Source: Candidatus Faecimonas gallistercoris (GTDB lineage: Bacteria; Bacillota_I; Bacilli_A; RF39; UBA660). From it: a DNA stretch of 32,052 nt. The translations under genes were made by a program, and so were the position numbers. Under the pieces are notes generated by a model that was not told the DNA's origin, did no database searches, and saw nothing but the letters and a program-made list of their open reading frames with translations. The DNA lies in the NCBI GenBank assembly GCA_018712565.1, contig DVGU01000032.1:1-32052 (forward strand), in the 5' to 3' direction. The number at the start of each line of letters is the position of its first letter. Position 1 is the stretch's first letter. Positions 17,964-26,135 of this stretch are shown here, piece after piece.

Positions 17964-18872
17964 TTATTGCCATAAATTTTCTGGATAAACTTTTTCTTTT
18001 ACTAATTTAGCGATTGCATCTACTACTAATTCTTTATCTTCTTTATAAGTTACTCCATACCATTTAGCTGTTGTTTCTAATACATCTACAGATACTGTTC
18101 CTTCATCAATCATTTCATTTAATACAATTGGAATTAAATATTCACAAGAGTCTAAATTATTTTTATTTTTATCTAAGAATTCTGGGAATTTATCTTCTAA
18201 TAATTGAAATAAATCAGGTGTAAATAATAAGAAGTTCATTGATGCTAGTGTATCTTTACTAGTTTTAAAAGTTTCTTTTCCTTCTAATGGAGATACTTCT
18301 ATATAATCTTCTTTTAATGTTACTTTACTTTCTGTTAATGTTATTAACTCATTTTTATCATTTACTTCTTCACAAACACCTCTTTTGGCAGATCCATTTG
18401 GTGTTAATGTATTACCTAGACGATATGCTACTAGTCCATAATGTTTTTCTGGTACATTATCTAAATACTTACTTGCTTTTTCATAGGCATCATAACCATA
18501 AAAATCATCAGCATTGATTATTGCAAATGGTTCATTTATTTTATCTCTTGCACAAAGTATTGCATGAGCAGTTCCTAGTGGTTTTTCTCTATCTTTTAGT
18601 AGTTCATAGTATTCTTTAGGTAAGTTGTCATTTTTTTGGAATGCATATTCTGTTTCTATATGTGGTTCTACTCTTTTTCCTATTGTTTCTTTAAATATTT
18701 TATAGTTTTCTTCTTTTATTAAAAATACTACTTTATTAAAGCCTGCTTTTTTAGCATCATATATTGAATAGTCTATAATGAATTCTCCATTTGGCCCCAT
18801 GGCTTCAATTTGTTTTAATCCTCCAAAACGGCTTCCCATTCCTGCCGCTAAAATTAATAATGTTTTTTTCAT
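17964..18872 (-). CDS. Sugar-phosphate nucleotidyltransferase, tandem copy 2
   Basis: The 302-aa protein is a paralogue of the gene at 17037. It has the same nucleotide loop (LAAGMGSRFGGLKQIEAMGP), the same EKPLGTAHAILCA and INADDFYGYDAYEKASKYL motifs, and the same C-terminal block (WYGVTYKED ... YPENLW). The second half, about residues 165-240, is clearly more divergent between the copies (for example VTLKEDYIEVSPLEGKETF here). That region usually shapes the sugar pocket, so the copies may differ in substrate. AAGGAG precedes the ATG. The gene lies 27 bases after pcrA and is probably co-transcribed with it. Confidence 0.88.
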   Translation of the reverse strand: MKKTLLILAAGMGSRFGGLKQIEAMGPNGEFIIDYSIYDAKKAGFNKVVFLIKEENYKIFKETIGKRVEPHIETEYAFQKNDNLPKEYYELLKDREKPLGTAHAILCARDKINEPFAIINADDFYGYDAYEKASKYLDNVPEKHYGLVAYRLGNTLTPNGSAKRGVCEEVNDKNELITLTESKVTLKEDYIEVSPLEGKETFKTSKDTLASMNFLLFTPDLFQLLEDKFPEFLDKNKNNLDSCEYLIPIVLNEMIDEGTVSVDVLETTAKWYGVTYKEDKELVVDAIAKLVKEKVYPENLWQ

Positions 18873-18899
18873 AAAAATTCTCCTTCTCTTATATATATT

Positions 18900-20993
18900 T
18901 TAAACCTTTGATAACTTTTTGTGATTTTTCATTAATTTTTTAATTCCGTGTGGATGTTTGAAAGCAACACTTACTAATGTATTTGTCACTTCTACTACAC
19001 GACCAGTACCAAAGGTTTCATGGTAAACATAATCACCTACTTGATAATCTATTTCTTCTTTTCTAAACATATCTTCTGTTTCTATTTTTTCTTCCTTTTT
19101 CGGTAGTTCATCTTTGACATTTGTCTCAATTAAGTCTTTATTTATTTCACCGATGAATCTACTAACAGGATTAATTTGTTCTTTACCAAATAAGGTTCTT
19201 CGTCTAGCATTTATCAGGTGCAGGTCATCTTTTGCTCTCGTAATAGCAACATAACATAGTCTTCTTTCTTCTTCTAATTCACTTGTTTCCATTAACGAGT
19301 TCATATGAGGGAAAATTCCTTCCTCCATACCTACTACAAAAACGTGATCAAATTCTAATCCTTTGACTGAGTGTACAGTCATTAAACTAATTCTATTGGG
19401 ATCATCTTTATATTCTTCTACATCACTAATTAAACTAATTTCTAATAAGAAATCTTCTAATGAGATTAACCCTTCTCGTTCTTCGAAGGATTTTGTAATA
19501 GATTTAAATTCTTCTAGGTTTTCTAGTCGTACTTCTGCTTCTAATGTTTTTTCATTTTCTAACTCTTGTCTCAATCCAGATGCATCTAAAACTTTATCAA
19601 TTAATTCTGTTAATGTTAATTCCTCAGATAAAGATTTTATTTGTTCCATCATATTTTTAAATATTAGTTCTTTTCCAGAAGTGATAGCTTCATATATACT
19701 TATACCTTCTTGATCGGCTTTCCTGGTTAGGTTTTCTATTGTTTTAAGACCAATTCCTCTTTTTGGTGTGTTGATTACTCTAAGTAAGCTGACATTGTCT
19801 TTTGAATTATGAATCAGTCTAAGATATGCTATTAAGTCTTTAATTTCTTTTCTAGAATAGAAATAAAAACTTCCTATTACTCGATATGGTAGATTTTCTT
19901 TTAACATTTCTTCCTCTAAAACACGTGATTGAGCATTGGTTCTATATAGTACTGCCATATCTTTATATTCTATATCTTTATTTCTTAATTCTTTAATTTT
20001 TCTAATTACATACTGTGCTTCATCTCGTTCATTATATGCTCTATAATATTTAATTTTTTCTCCTTGTCCACGAGAAGTCCAAAGATTTTTATCTTTTCTT
20101 TGTTTATTATTTTTTATCACTTGGTTTGCAGCATCTAGAATAGTACTTGTTGAACGATAATTTTCTTCTAAGAGAATTGTCTTTGCATCTTTGTAATCTT
20201 TTTCAAAATTTAAAATATTTTTATAATTGGCACCTCTAAAACTATAAATACTTTGGGAATCATCTCCAACACAAGTAATTTTTCTATTTTTTGCACTAAT
20301 TAATTTTGATAGAATATATTGTGCTTCATTTGTGTCTTGATATTCATCTATTAAAATATATTTGTATAGGTCTTGATACCTTTCTAACACACTTGGATTT
20401 TCTTTAAATAGTTTAATTGGTAGAAGAAGTAAATCATCAAAGTCAACTGAATTATTTTTCTTTAGTTTTTCTTCATACTTTTCATATACTTTTTGAATTA
20501 CCTTTTCATAGTCACTTACGGCGTATTTTTCATACATTTCTGGTGTCATCATTTCATTTTTACAACTACTTATTTTATTACGAATAGCTCTAGGATTATA
20601 TATTTTAGGGTCATAACCTAAATCTTTTATTATTTTTCTTACTACAGTTAGAGAATCATCACTATCCATAATAACAAAGTTGGATTCATATCCTAATTTA
20701 CTGTAGTTTTCTCTTAGTAATTTTAAGCCAAAACTATGAAAGGTGGATACTTGAATTTTTTTTGCTAAATCTCCAATTAGACTATATAGTCTATCTTTCA
20801 TTTCCTTGGCTGCTTTATTTGTAAACGTAATTGCTAGAACATTGTATGGCTTAGCAAAACCTTCTTCTATTAAAAATGCAATCTTTGTTGTTAAAGTTTT
20901 AGTTTTTCCGGCTCCTGCTCCGGCAATGATTAATAGTGGCCCTTCATTATATAGGACCGCTTCTTTTTGTCTATCATTTAAGCCTTCTATCAT
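18900..20993 (-). CDS. pcrA: ATP-dependent DNA helicase PcrA (UvrD/Rep family)
   Basis: PcrA is a 3'-5' superfamily-1 helicase used in repair and in clearing proteins and RNA polymerase from DNA. The Q motif LNDRQKEAV (5-13), Walker A AGAGAGKT (24-31), Walker B ILIDEYQDTN, motif III VGDDSQSIYSFRGAN, motif IV LLEENYRST, motif V MTVHSVKGLEFDHVFVVG and motif VI LCYVAITRAKDDLHLI are all present. The C-terminal Tudor-like domain (VGDYVYHETFGTGRVVEV), which in PcrA contacts RNA polymerase, is intact at about 645-697. The length (697 aa) is slightly short of the 720-740 typical, mostly in the linker before the Tudor domain. A TATAAT at 21017-21022 fits as the -10 box. Confidence 0.97.
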   Translation of the reverse strand: MIEGLNDRQKEAVLYNEGPLLIIAGAGAGKTKTLTTKIAFLIEEGFAKPYNVLAITFTNKAAKEMKDRLYSLIGDLAKKIQVSTFHSFGLKLLRENYSKLGYESNFVIMDSDDSLTVVRKIIKDLGYDPKIYNPRAIRNKISSCKNEMMTPEMYEKYAVSDYEKVIQKVYEKYEEKLKKNNSVDFDDLLLLPIKLFKENPSVLERYQDLYKYILIDEYQDTNEAQYILSKLISAKNRKITCVGDDSQSIYSFRGANYKNILNFEKDYKDAKTILLEENYRSTSTILDAANQVIKNNKQRKDKNLWTSRGQGEKIKYYRAYNERDEAQYVIRKIKELRNKDIEYKDMAVLYRTNAQSRVLEEEMLKENLPYRVIGSFYFYSRKEIKDLIAYLRLIHNSKDNVSLLRVINTPKRGIGLKTIENLTRKADQEGISIYEAITSGKELIFKNMMEQIKSLSEELTLTELIDKVLDASGLRQELENEKTLEAEVRLENLEEFKSITKSFEEREGLISLEDFLLEISLISDVEEYKDDPNRISLMTVHSVKGLEFDHVFVVGMEEGIFPHMNSLMETSELEEERRLCYVAITRAKDDLHLINARRRTLFGKEQINPVSRFIGEINKDLIETNVKDELPKKEEKIETEDMFRKEEIDYQVGDYVYHETFGTGRVVEVTNTLVSVAFKHPHGIKKLMKNHKKLSKV

Positions 20994-21016
20994 TTTATAC
21001 CTGCTTTCTATTTAAT

Positions 21017-21022
21017 ATTATA
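21017..21022 (-). promoter_or_regulatory. -10 box of the pcrA operon
   Basis: TATAAT on the minus strand lies 23 bases upstream of the pcrA ATG. The -35 region has no good match, so this is a partial promoter call. The remaining 160 bases up to the terminator at 21156 show nothing else I can support. Confidence 0.45.
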
Positions 21023-21155
21023 CCTTATTTTGTTTATTAAGGAAAGGAAAACTAATGACTTGCTACGATAAACATATAAGTTTTAAAATTAAAGTTGTTT
21101 AATCGTGATTAATATTTTCTTAAGTATGTTTAATATACTTTATAAAGAGCATATA

Positions 21156-21189
21156 AAAAGATGATTTTTTGTTGTTAAAATCATCTTTT
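21156..21189 (-). terminator. Intrinsic terminator of the adhesin/sortase operon
   Basis: A 13-bp perfect stem AAAAGATGATTTT (21156-21168) / AAAATCATCTTTT (21177-21189) with an 8-base loop is followed by T residues on the minus strand. It begins at the stop codon of the gene ending at 21188. Confidence 0.9.
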
Positions 21190-22312
21190 ATTTTTTTCCA
21201 TATAAATTTGCTAAATCCTCTAGTTTCATTTGTTGTCTAACTGATTGTGTTTGATTATTTTCTTTTTGTTTTTTCTGATAATTCTTTAGAATAGCAAGTA
21301 CTCTTTTATAATCATCTAGTGTTAATAAACCGTCCAAAATATCTAACTGACTGTCTTTCTTTTTGGTAGTTGCTTGTTGTGGTTGGTTGCTTCTTGGTTG
21401 TGGTATTTGTTCTTTGCGTGGTTCTTTTGTTTCTTGATTTTGTAACATAATATCTAAAAATTGTGGTTCATTATTTAAGATTGGATTTGGTATATCCGTT
21501 AAATAAGAATTATCATCAATTGGTGCGGGTGTTTTCATAAAATCAATAATATTGGTATTTGCTGTTGGTTGTTTTTTCGGTTTAATATTTCCACGAACTA
21601 TAGTTGGTATTTCTGTTTTAGAAATACTATCAGGTAATTTTCTCTTAATAATCGTTTCCGTTTTTACTATTGGTTCTGCTGGTATTGGTTCTCTAATAAT
21701 AATTTTTTCTGGTTCTTTATGATTTATAGTTTCTTCTGTTACTTGGTTATCTTGATAAATTCTAATTATTTTATAAATAATTAAGAATAATAGCCAAACT
21801 ATAAATATTGTACTTGATAACTCTATTAAAGCTTGGGCATTTTCATTTTTATATACAGATGTTTGCTCAAAAACATCTAACTTGTTTGTTGTTATTACAT
21901 AAATAACTAATATTAATAAATAGTGTATGATACAAAACATTACTGTATTGATTGTTCTAATCCACTTGGTAACTTTTCTATTAAAAATACTAATCCACAG
22001 AATAATATTTGTAGCAATAATAGCTGCAAAATAAATGGCTAAATTAGGAAAGTATACAGCGATGAAAAAGTTATCCATCATATAGTCAAACATTTCAAAT
22101 AATTGTTCTCTATAAAATGCTATAGTAATTATACTAATTGTTCCATAAATTGCAATACATGTCATCTTACTTATTTTTTTTGTTCTAGTATTTGTAATAA
22201 TAAGAAGACTCGCTAATATAACAAAAAATATAATAGCTACTATAAATAAGCCTGAAGATGATGTAACATCACTTAGGACCTTTAATTTATCTAATAGCGA
22301 TAATTTTGACAT
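21188..22312 (-). CDS. Polytopic membrane protein with long polar C-terminal tail
   Basis: The product (about 374 aa) is not a family I recognise. It has about five membrane helices in residues 15-200 (for example GLFIVAIIFFVILASLLIIT and STIFIVWLLFLIIYKIIRIY). A long, probably cytoplasmic tail follows, rich in Pro, Glu and Lys (EPEKIIIREPIPAEPIVKTE), then a Gln-rich stretch, and a helical end with LDILDGLLTLDDYKRVLAIL and a basic coiled segment. The ATG at 22312 is preferred over a GTG at 22321 because of the G-rich ribosome-binding site. It starts 26 bases after the sortase stop and ends at the operon terminator, so it is part of the adhesin operon. It might organise the sortase or the secretion site; this is inference. 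Confidence 0.75.
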   Translation of the reverse strand: MSKLSLLDKLKVLSDVTSSSGLFIVAIIFFVILASLLIITNTRTKKISKMTCIAIYGTISIITIAFYREQLFEMFDYMMDNFFIAVYFPNLAIYFAAIIATNIILWISIFNRKVTKWIRTINTVMFCIIHYLLILVIYVITTNKLDVFEQTSVYKNENAQALIELSSTIFIVWLLFLIIYKIIRIYQDNQVTEETINHKEPEKIIIREPIPAEPIVKTETIIKRKLPDSISKTEIPTIVRGNIKPKKQPTANTNIIDFMKTPAPIDDNSYLTDIPNPILNNEPQFLDIMLQNQETKEPRKEQIPQPRSNQPQQATTKKKDSQLDILDGLLTLDDYKRVLAILKNYQKKQKENNQTQSVRQQMKLEDLANLYGKK

Positions 22313-22338
22313 CACCTTCACCCCCCTACTTCACTCTT

Positions 22339-23001
22339 TTATTCTTCTTCTACTTTTTGTAGTTCAGCAATATATATTGTCTGTGTTGTATCGTCATTGT
22401 TGGTACAAGTTACTAGTGTTAATGTTGTCTTATCATAATTACGATAAATTGCTATTTTTCCTGTTTTTTGTTGTTTATATATATTTGTAATTTTGTATAT
22501 ATATCTTTTTCCTTTATAAGTTACTTCAGCAGTATCTCCTGTTGTTAATTGATATAGGTCATTAAAGAATGCTTTCCATCCTGTTCCTGAATGTCCTGCA
22601 ATAATAAAGTTTCCTCTTTTTACATCGGGATAATTTGAACCCTCTACTATCATAATATTTTTTTCTACATCATTTTCTGTAGAACGTCTATCTACAAATC
22701 CTTTATGTAGATTGATTTTAGGAATTGTTAAATACCCTATGTATTCATCTGTATAAGTATCACTTTCTTCTACTTTTTCTGTTTCTCCTTCTGTTGATTC
22801 AGTTATTTGACTAGCAATATCTTTATTAGTTTGATTTTTTTCATAGAAGGCATTGGCCATATAATCATAGGCGATTACTTTTTTAGATTGTATGTAATTA
22901 TATGAAATAAAGAATCCCCCTGTTAGTGTCAGGATGGCCCCAACGATAGCTACAACACTTGGAGAGATTCTTTTTTTATTATACTCTTGATTTCTTGGCA
23001 T
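22339..23001 (-). CDS. Sortase dedicated to the neighbouring thioester adhesin
   Basis: The product (about 220 aa) has an N-terminal membrane anchor (about 13-35), an Asp/Glu/Thr-rich linker, and a sortase beta-barrel. The latter contains YIGYLTIPKINLHKGFV, catalytic His137 in IIAGHSGTGW and catalytic Cys199 in LTLVTCTNNDD. The arginine that normally follows the Cys after a few residues (TLxTC...R) is absent: no Arg occurs between Cys199 and the C-terminus, where TQT stands instead. I chose the ATG at 23001. A TTG at 23040 would add 13 residues read from inside the adhesin gene. The gene overlaps the adhesin stop by 23 bases, so the pair is translationally linked. It probably recognises the adhesin's VPNTN signal. 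Confidence 0.9.
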   Translation of the reverse strand: MPRNQEYNKKRISPSVVAIVGAILTLTGGFFISYNYIQSKKVIAYDYMANAFYEKNQTNKDIASQITESTEGETEKVEESDTYTDEYIGYLTIPKINLHKGFVDRRSTENDVEKNIMIVEGSNYPDVKRGNFIIAGHSGTGWKAFFNDLYQLTTGDTAEVTYKGKRYIYKITNIYKQQKTGKIAIYRNYDKTTLTLVTCTNNDDTTQTIYIAELQKVEEE

Positions 23002-24511
23002 TCTTTTGCACAAATTTAATTCCACCGCCGATGATTCCAAGTCCTAATATAACTAAGGCTATTGAACTTGCTGCATTTGTATTTGGCACTGATACTTCTG
23101 GGTAATTTTCAATTGTAATTTGATGTGAGGTATTATCTGCATCCATAGTAAACGAAATTACTTCATCAGTTTTTTGATATCCAGCAGGTGCTGCTTCTTC
23201 TTCTACAGTATATGTTCCATCTTCTAATCCAGTAATTACATGTGGTTCATTAGTAGATGTAAATCTTTCTACTTCGTTTCCGTTTGCATCTTTTACTACA
23301 ATTACTGCTCCTGCTAATAATTGTCCTGTAGATTGATCAATTTTACTGATATTTACAACACGTTCCTTGGCTTCGTTATAGAATTCAATTCTTTGATCTT
23401 TGTTATTATCATCTACTGTAATTGTTACAGCTTCTTTATTTAATTCATAACCTTCTGGTGCTTTTGTTTCTTCTAGTGTATATGTTCCATTAGGTAAGTT
23501 TTCTATTACGTGTCCTTGTGTTGTTGATGTCCAACTAGTTATTTCATTTCCATCAGAATCCTTTAGAACCATTTCTGCTCCTGCAAGTGGATTTCCTGTT
23601 GTTTTATCAACTTTTACAATTGTAACTTTTGTAGATTTTGATGTTGTTAGTGTAATTGATGTGTTTACATTTTCTTCTACTGGAGTAATTACAGATGGTG
23701 TAACATTTTGTTGATTCTTGTTTTCTGGTTGATATTCATATGCTTTGTAAACTTTTCCTGTTCCACTAATTGTTACTTTAACCTCTAACTCGCTATCTTT
23801 TACTGCAGATGCTGGTACTTTTACTTTAAATGTTTCTCCTGATTTAAAAGAAGTTTTTGCATTTCCATCTTTATCAGTTGTAATGGTACCTTCTGGAGCA
23901 TTACTCACTGATACTTTATATTTTGATATGTTTGAAGATGAAACTGTAATATCTTCTGATACATAATATTTTCCATCACTTGAAATAGACATTGTCTTAT
24001 TAGATACTTTAGCGCTGATTGATGTTTTAGCATATCCTTTTGATTTTGCTTCTTTTGCTTTCTTTACTAAACTTTTAATATGTGGTCTTAAATTATTAGG
24101 ATCTGATCCTGTTGTTCTAAATGAGTTTGTTAAATTTGAACTTCCTGTTGTATCATCTAGATACCACCATAATGCTGTTTGAGTAATATAATAGTCTTTT
24201 AATTTTTCGCCAGTAAAACTTTTATGTGGATATCCATTTTGCATAATGTAGGCAACACCAGCATCTAATTCTCCTACTAATTTTGCAGTTGTGTTTCTTG
24301 CTACATCTTTATGGAAATTTAAGCAATATACATATTTTCCGTCTGATGTTGTTTTCGTTGTAAAATATCTACCTGCAACATATCCTGGAACTGCTGTTGT
24401 TCCACCTAATTTGATTGTTTGAGGTACGGCTTTTACCTCTGTTGTTAATGAACAATAACTGATGACAGCAATTAAGAATGTTACCAATACTCTTTTTAAA
24501 TTCTTTTTCAT
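22979..24511 (-). CDS. Thioester-domain surface adhesin with two Cna-B/SpaA repeats and VPNTN sorting signal
   Basis: The 510-aa secreted wall protein starts with a signal peptide (cleavage likely after KA at 28). An N-terminal thioester (TQXA) domain follows, with Cys63 in YVYCLNFHK and Gln111 in YYITQTALWWYLDD. These two form the reactive internal thioester used by Gram-positive adhesins to bind host proteins covalently. A middle beta-rich domain (about 165-255) and a Thr/Pro linker lead to two SpaA-like Cna-B domains. Each keeps the isopeptide set: Lys300, Glu348, Asn379 and Lys390, Glu438, Asn469. The C-terminus has VPNTN (475-479) in place of LPXTG, then a hydrophobic helix and a basic tail, i.e. 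a sortase signal. It is the first gene of the adhesin-sortase-membrane operon, with a strong promoter and GGAGGGGG ribosome-binding site. Confidence 0.93.
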   Translation of the reverse strand: MKKNLKRVLVTFLIAVISYCSLTTEVKAVPQTIKLGGTTAVPGYVAGRYFTTKTTSDGKYVYCLNFHKDVARNTTAKLVGELDAGVAYIMQNGYPHKSFTGEKLKDYYITQTALWWYLDDTTGSSNLTNSFRTTGSDPNNLRPHIKSLVKKAKEAKSKGYAKTSISAKVSNKTMSISSDGKYYVSEDITVSSSNISKYKVSVSNAPEGTITTDKDGNAKTSFKSGETFKVKVPASAVKDSELEVKVTISGTGKVYKAYEYQPENKNQQNVTPSVITPVEENVNTSITLTTSKSTKVTIVKVDKTTGNPLAGAEMVLKDSDGNEITSWTSTTQGHVIENLPNGTYTLEETKAPEGYELNKEAVTITVDDNNKDQRIEFYNEAKERVVNISKIDQSTGQLLAGAVIVVKDANGNEVERFTSTNEPHVITGLEDGTYTVEEEAAPAGYQKTDEVISFTMDADNTSHQITIENYPEVSVPNTNAASSIALVILGLGIIGGGIKFVQKNAKKSRV

Positions 24512-24527
24512 TTCTCTTCCCCCTCCA

Positions 24528-24566
24528 ATGTGGCTATATTATACCACATCATGCTTTATTTTTCAA
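24528..24566 (-). promoter_or_regulatory. Promoter of the adhesin operon with an inverted repeat over the -10 box
   Basis: On the minus strand TTGAAA (24561-24566), a 17-base spacer and TATAAT (24538-24543), preceded by TGG, make a near-ideal promoter. The inverted repeat ATGTGG (24528-24533) / CCACAT (24544-24549) brackets the -10 box with a 10-base spacer, a layout expected for a repressor operator. A second TATAAT lies further upstream at 24609-24614. Confidence 0.8.
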
Positions 24567-24598
24567 GAGAAATTTTATTTTTCATAAAATTTTCTCTT
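24565..24598. repeat. Long AT-rich inverted repeat upstream of the adhesin promoter
   Basis: The arms AAGAGAAATTTTAT (24565-24578) and ATAAAATTTTCTCTT (24584-24598) pair over 14 bp with a single bulged T and a 5-base loop. The repeat directly abuts the -35 box. It has no U tract on either strand, so it is a poor intrinsic terminator. It may be a protein site, or a hairpin in transcripts from the upstream TATAAT. Confidence 0.55.
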
Positions 24599-24656
24599 TC
24601 TACTTGCTATTATATTCTTTTTTTTCACTTTGGAAAGGGTTTTTTATAATTTCATA

Positions 24657-25109
24657 TTATAAACTGAAATTTACATCGTGTTTTATTGCATTACTATCTG
24701 TTATTGTTGTATTTTTATAATTATCAGATGTATTGTATCTTTCTAGAAGAATATTCGTCGGTATTACAATTATTAATGTTAAAAGAGTTGTTAACAGTAT
24801 GGTTTCTAAGGCAAAAAAAATACTTTTTTCCGAGCTTTCTAAAATCTTTTCTGGGGAAATTTTTCCACCATGACTATATGCTATAAATACAATTGCTCCA
24901 ATTAGTCCAATACCTAGTAAAATAATTACCAAAATTTGTAAAAAACTTAAACTTGGATTTACACTAATTACTTGACTAATTCCATAACTTTGATATACAA
25001 CTTCTCCATTGTGTTCAAATGCATAGTATATTGTATAACCAATTCCTATTATTGCAATTATTATAATTAATATACATATTCTCATATATTCATTTATTTT
25101 TATCTTCAA
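24657..25109 (-). CDS. Small membrane protein, 150 aa, TTG start
   Basis: The family is not recognised. Three hydrophobic helices are visible: about 11-30 (ICILIIIIAIIGIGYTIYYA), about 57-78 (LQILVIILLGIGLIGAIVFI) and about 95-115 (ALETILLTTLLTLIIVIPTN), with a polar C-terminal tail. The start is TTG, with AAGGAGATGA well placed upstream; the nearby ATG in that ribosome-binding site runs into a stop after two codons. It sits alone between the terminator of the Nudix operon and the adhesin promoter region. No clear terminator was found downstream other than an 8-bp AT inverted repeat near its stop. Confidence 0.7.
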   Translation of the reverse strand: MKIKINEYMRICILIIIIAIIGIGYTIYYAFEHNGEVVYQSYGISQVISVNPSLSFLQILVIILLGIGLIGAIVFIAYSHGGKISPEKILESSEKSIFFALETILLTTLLTLIIVIPTNILLERYNTSDNYKNTTITDSNAIKHDVNFSL

Positions 25110-25130
25110 TTAATCATCTCCTTTTATAAT

Positions 25131-25166
25131 AAAATACACGTCTTTTGTGAAAAGAACGTGTATTTT
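25131..25166 (-). terminator. Intrinsic terminator of the acyltransferase/yfcE/Nudix operon
   Basis: AAAATACACGT (25131-25141) pairs with ACGTGTATTTT (25156-25166), and CTTTT/AAAAG extends the stem inside with one bulge. T residues follow on the minus strand. It starts at the stop of the Nudix gene. Confidence 0.8.
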
Positions 25167-25599
25167 ATATTTTTTTATATTCTTTTTTTATAGCTTTTTC
25201 TATATATGATATATTTAATGGTAAAATATTTATATTATCTTTTGTTAAATCTTTTAGGGGGATTTTTTTTATTTCATAATAGTTATTTTCATTGTTTTGT
25301 TCTTTTTCTTCTCCACCTAATTTAGGTATACCATTTATTATTTTAGCGTGGAAATGATAATCTATCCCATATGGTGTCTTATTTTCTCCAAGATATCCTA
25401 ATAGTTCTATTGTTACTGAAAACTCTTCTTGTAATTCTCTTTTTACGGCCTCTTCTATGGTTTCGTTTTTTTCTATTTTTCCTCCAGGAATTGCATAATA
25501 CGTTAAGAATTTATTATCAACTTTTCTTTTTCGATATAAAAGATATACGCTATTATTATTTTCAGTTAGTATAATTGCTCTTGCGGTATCTCGTTTCAT
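25165..25599 (-). CDS. Nudix hydrolase
   Basis: The 144-aa protein hydrolyses a nucleoside diphosphate linked to another group; the substrate cannot be predicted. The Nudix box begins at Gly40: Gly40, Glu46 in KIEKNETIEEAVK, then RELQEEFSV with Arg54, Glu55, Glu58 and Glu59. These match GX5EX7REUXEEXGU except that Ser replaces the late Gly. The metal-binding glutamates are intact. The start overlaps the stop of the upstream yfcE-like gene by 4 bases (ATGA), so it is translationally coupled and is the last gene of a three-gene operon. Confidence 0.92.
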   Translation of the reverse strand: MKRDTARAIILTENNNSVYLLYRKRKVDNKFLTYYAIPGGKIEKNETIEEAVKRELQEEFSVTIELLGYLGENKTPYGIDYHFHAKIINGIPKLGGEEKEQNNENNYYEIKKIPLKDLTKDNINILPLNISYIEKAIKKEYKKI

Positions 25600-26135
25600 T
25601 TTAATATCTCCTGCTTTATTATATTATCTTCTATATCATAAATCGTTGCTTTATCTTCTTCTATAATTAAATAACTAGGTTTATTGTTTTCCTTAGGAAG
25701 AGAAATAGACCCTGGGTTTATGTAATAATTTGTTTCTATCTTTTTGATAAAAGGAACATGTAGATGTCCGTAGATTAAAATACTATTTTGTTTATCCCAA
25801 TTACTTTCATTATAAATATGTCCATGCGTAATGTATAAATCATGGTTTAGAGTCATAATTACACTTAATTCGTTAGTTATTGGAAAATTAGAAACCATGA
25901 TATCAACTTCAGAATCACAATTTCCTCTCATACATATTAATTTATCTTTCATTGATTCTAAAAAAGATTGCACAGCTTTGATATCATACCCTTCTATCAT
26001 TTTATTTCTAGGTCCAATATAATATAAATCTCCTAATACTACTAATTTATCACAATTTAGAGAGTTAAATCTTTCTTTTATCTTATCTAAATTTGTTTTA
26101 ATACCATGAATATCAGATATAAACATTAATTTCAT
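25596..26135 (-). CDS. yfcE: YfcE-family metallophosphodiesterase
   Basis: The 179-aa protein has all metallophosphoesterase motifs: SDIHG (Asp8, His10), VLGDLYYIGPRN, RGNCDSE, YITHGHIYNE and IYGHLHVPF. The family's C-terminal NPGSISLPK is also present. Members of the YfcE/MJ0936 group hydrolyse phosphodiester bonds with two metal ions; the natural substrate is not established. It overlaps both neighbours by 4 bases (ATGA at each junction), a tight operon with the acyltransferase upstream and the Nudix hydrolase downstream. The two small phosphohydrolases may clean up related metabolites, but that is inference. Confidence 0.92.
   Translation of the reverse strand: MKLMFISDIHGIKTNLDKIKERFNSLNCDKLVVLGDLYYIGPRNKMIEGYDIKAVQSFLESMKDKLICMRGNCDSEVDIMVSNFPITNELSVIMTLNHDLYITHGHIYNESNWDKQNSILIYGHLHVPFIKKIETNYYINPGSISLPKENNKPSYLIIEEDKATIYDIEDNIIKQEILK

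Noticed and set aside
19363..19713. Open frame of 116 codons on the plus strand inside pcrA
   Set aside because: Ser/Asn-rich antisense shadow of conserved helicase sequence, no start signal.
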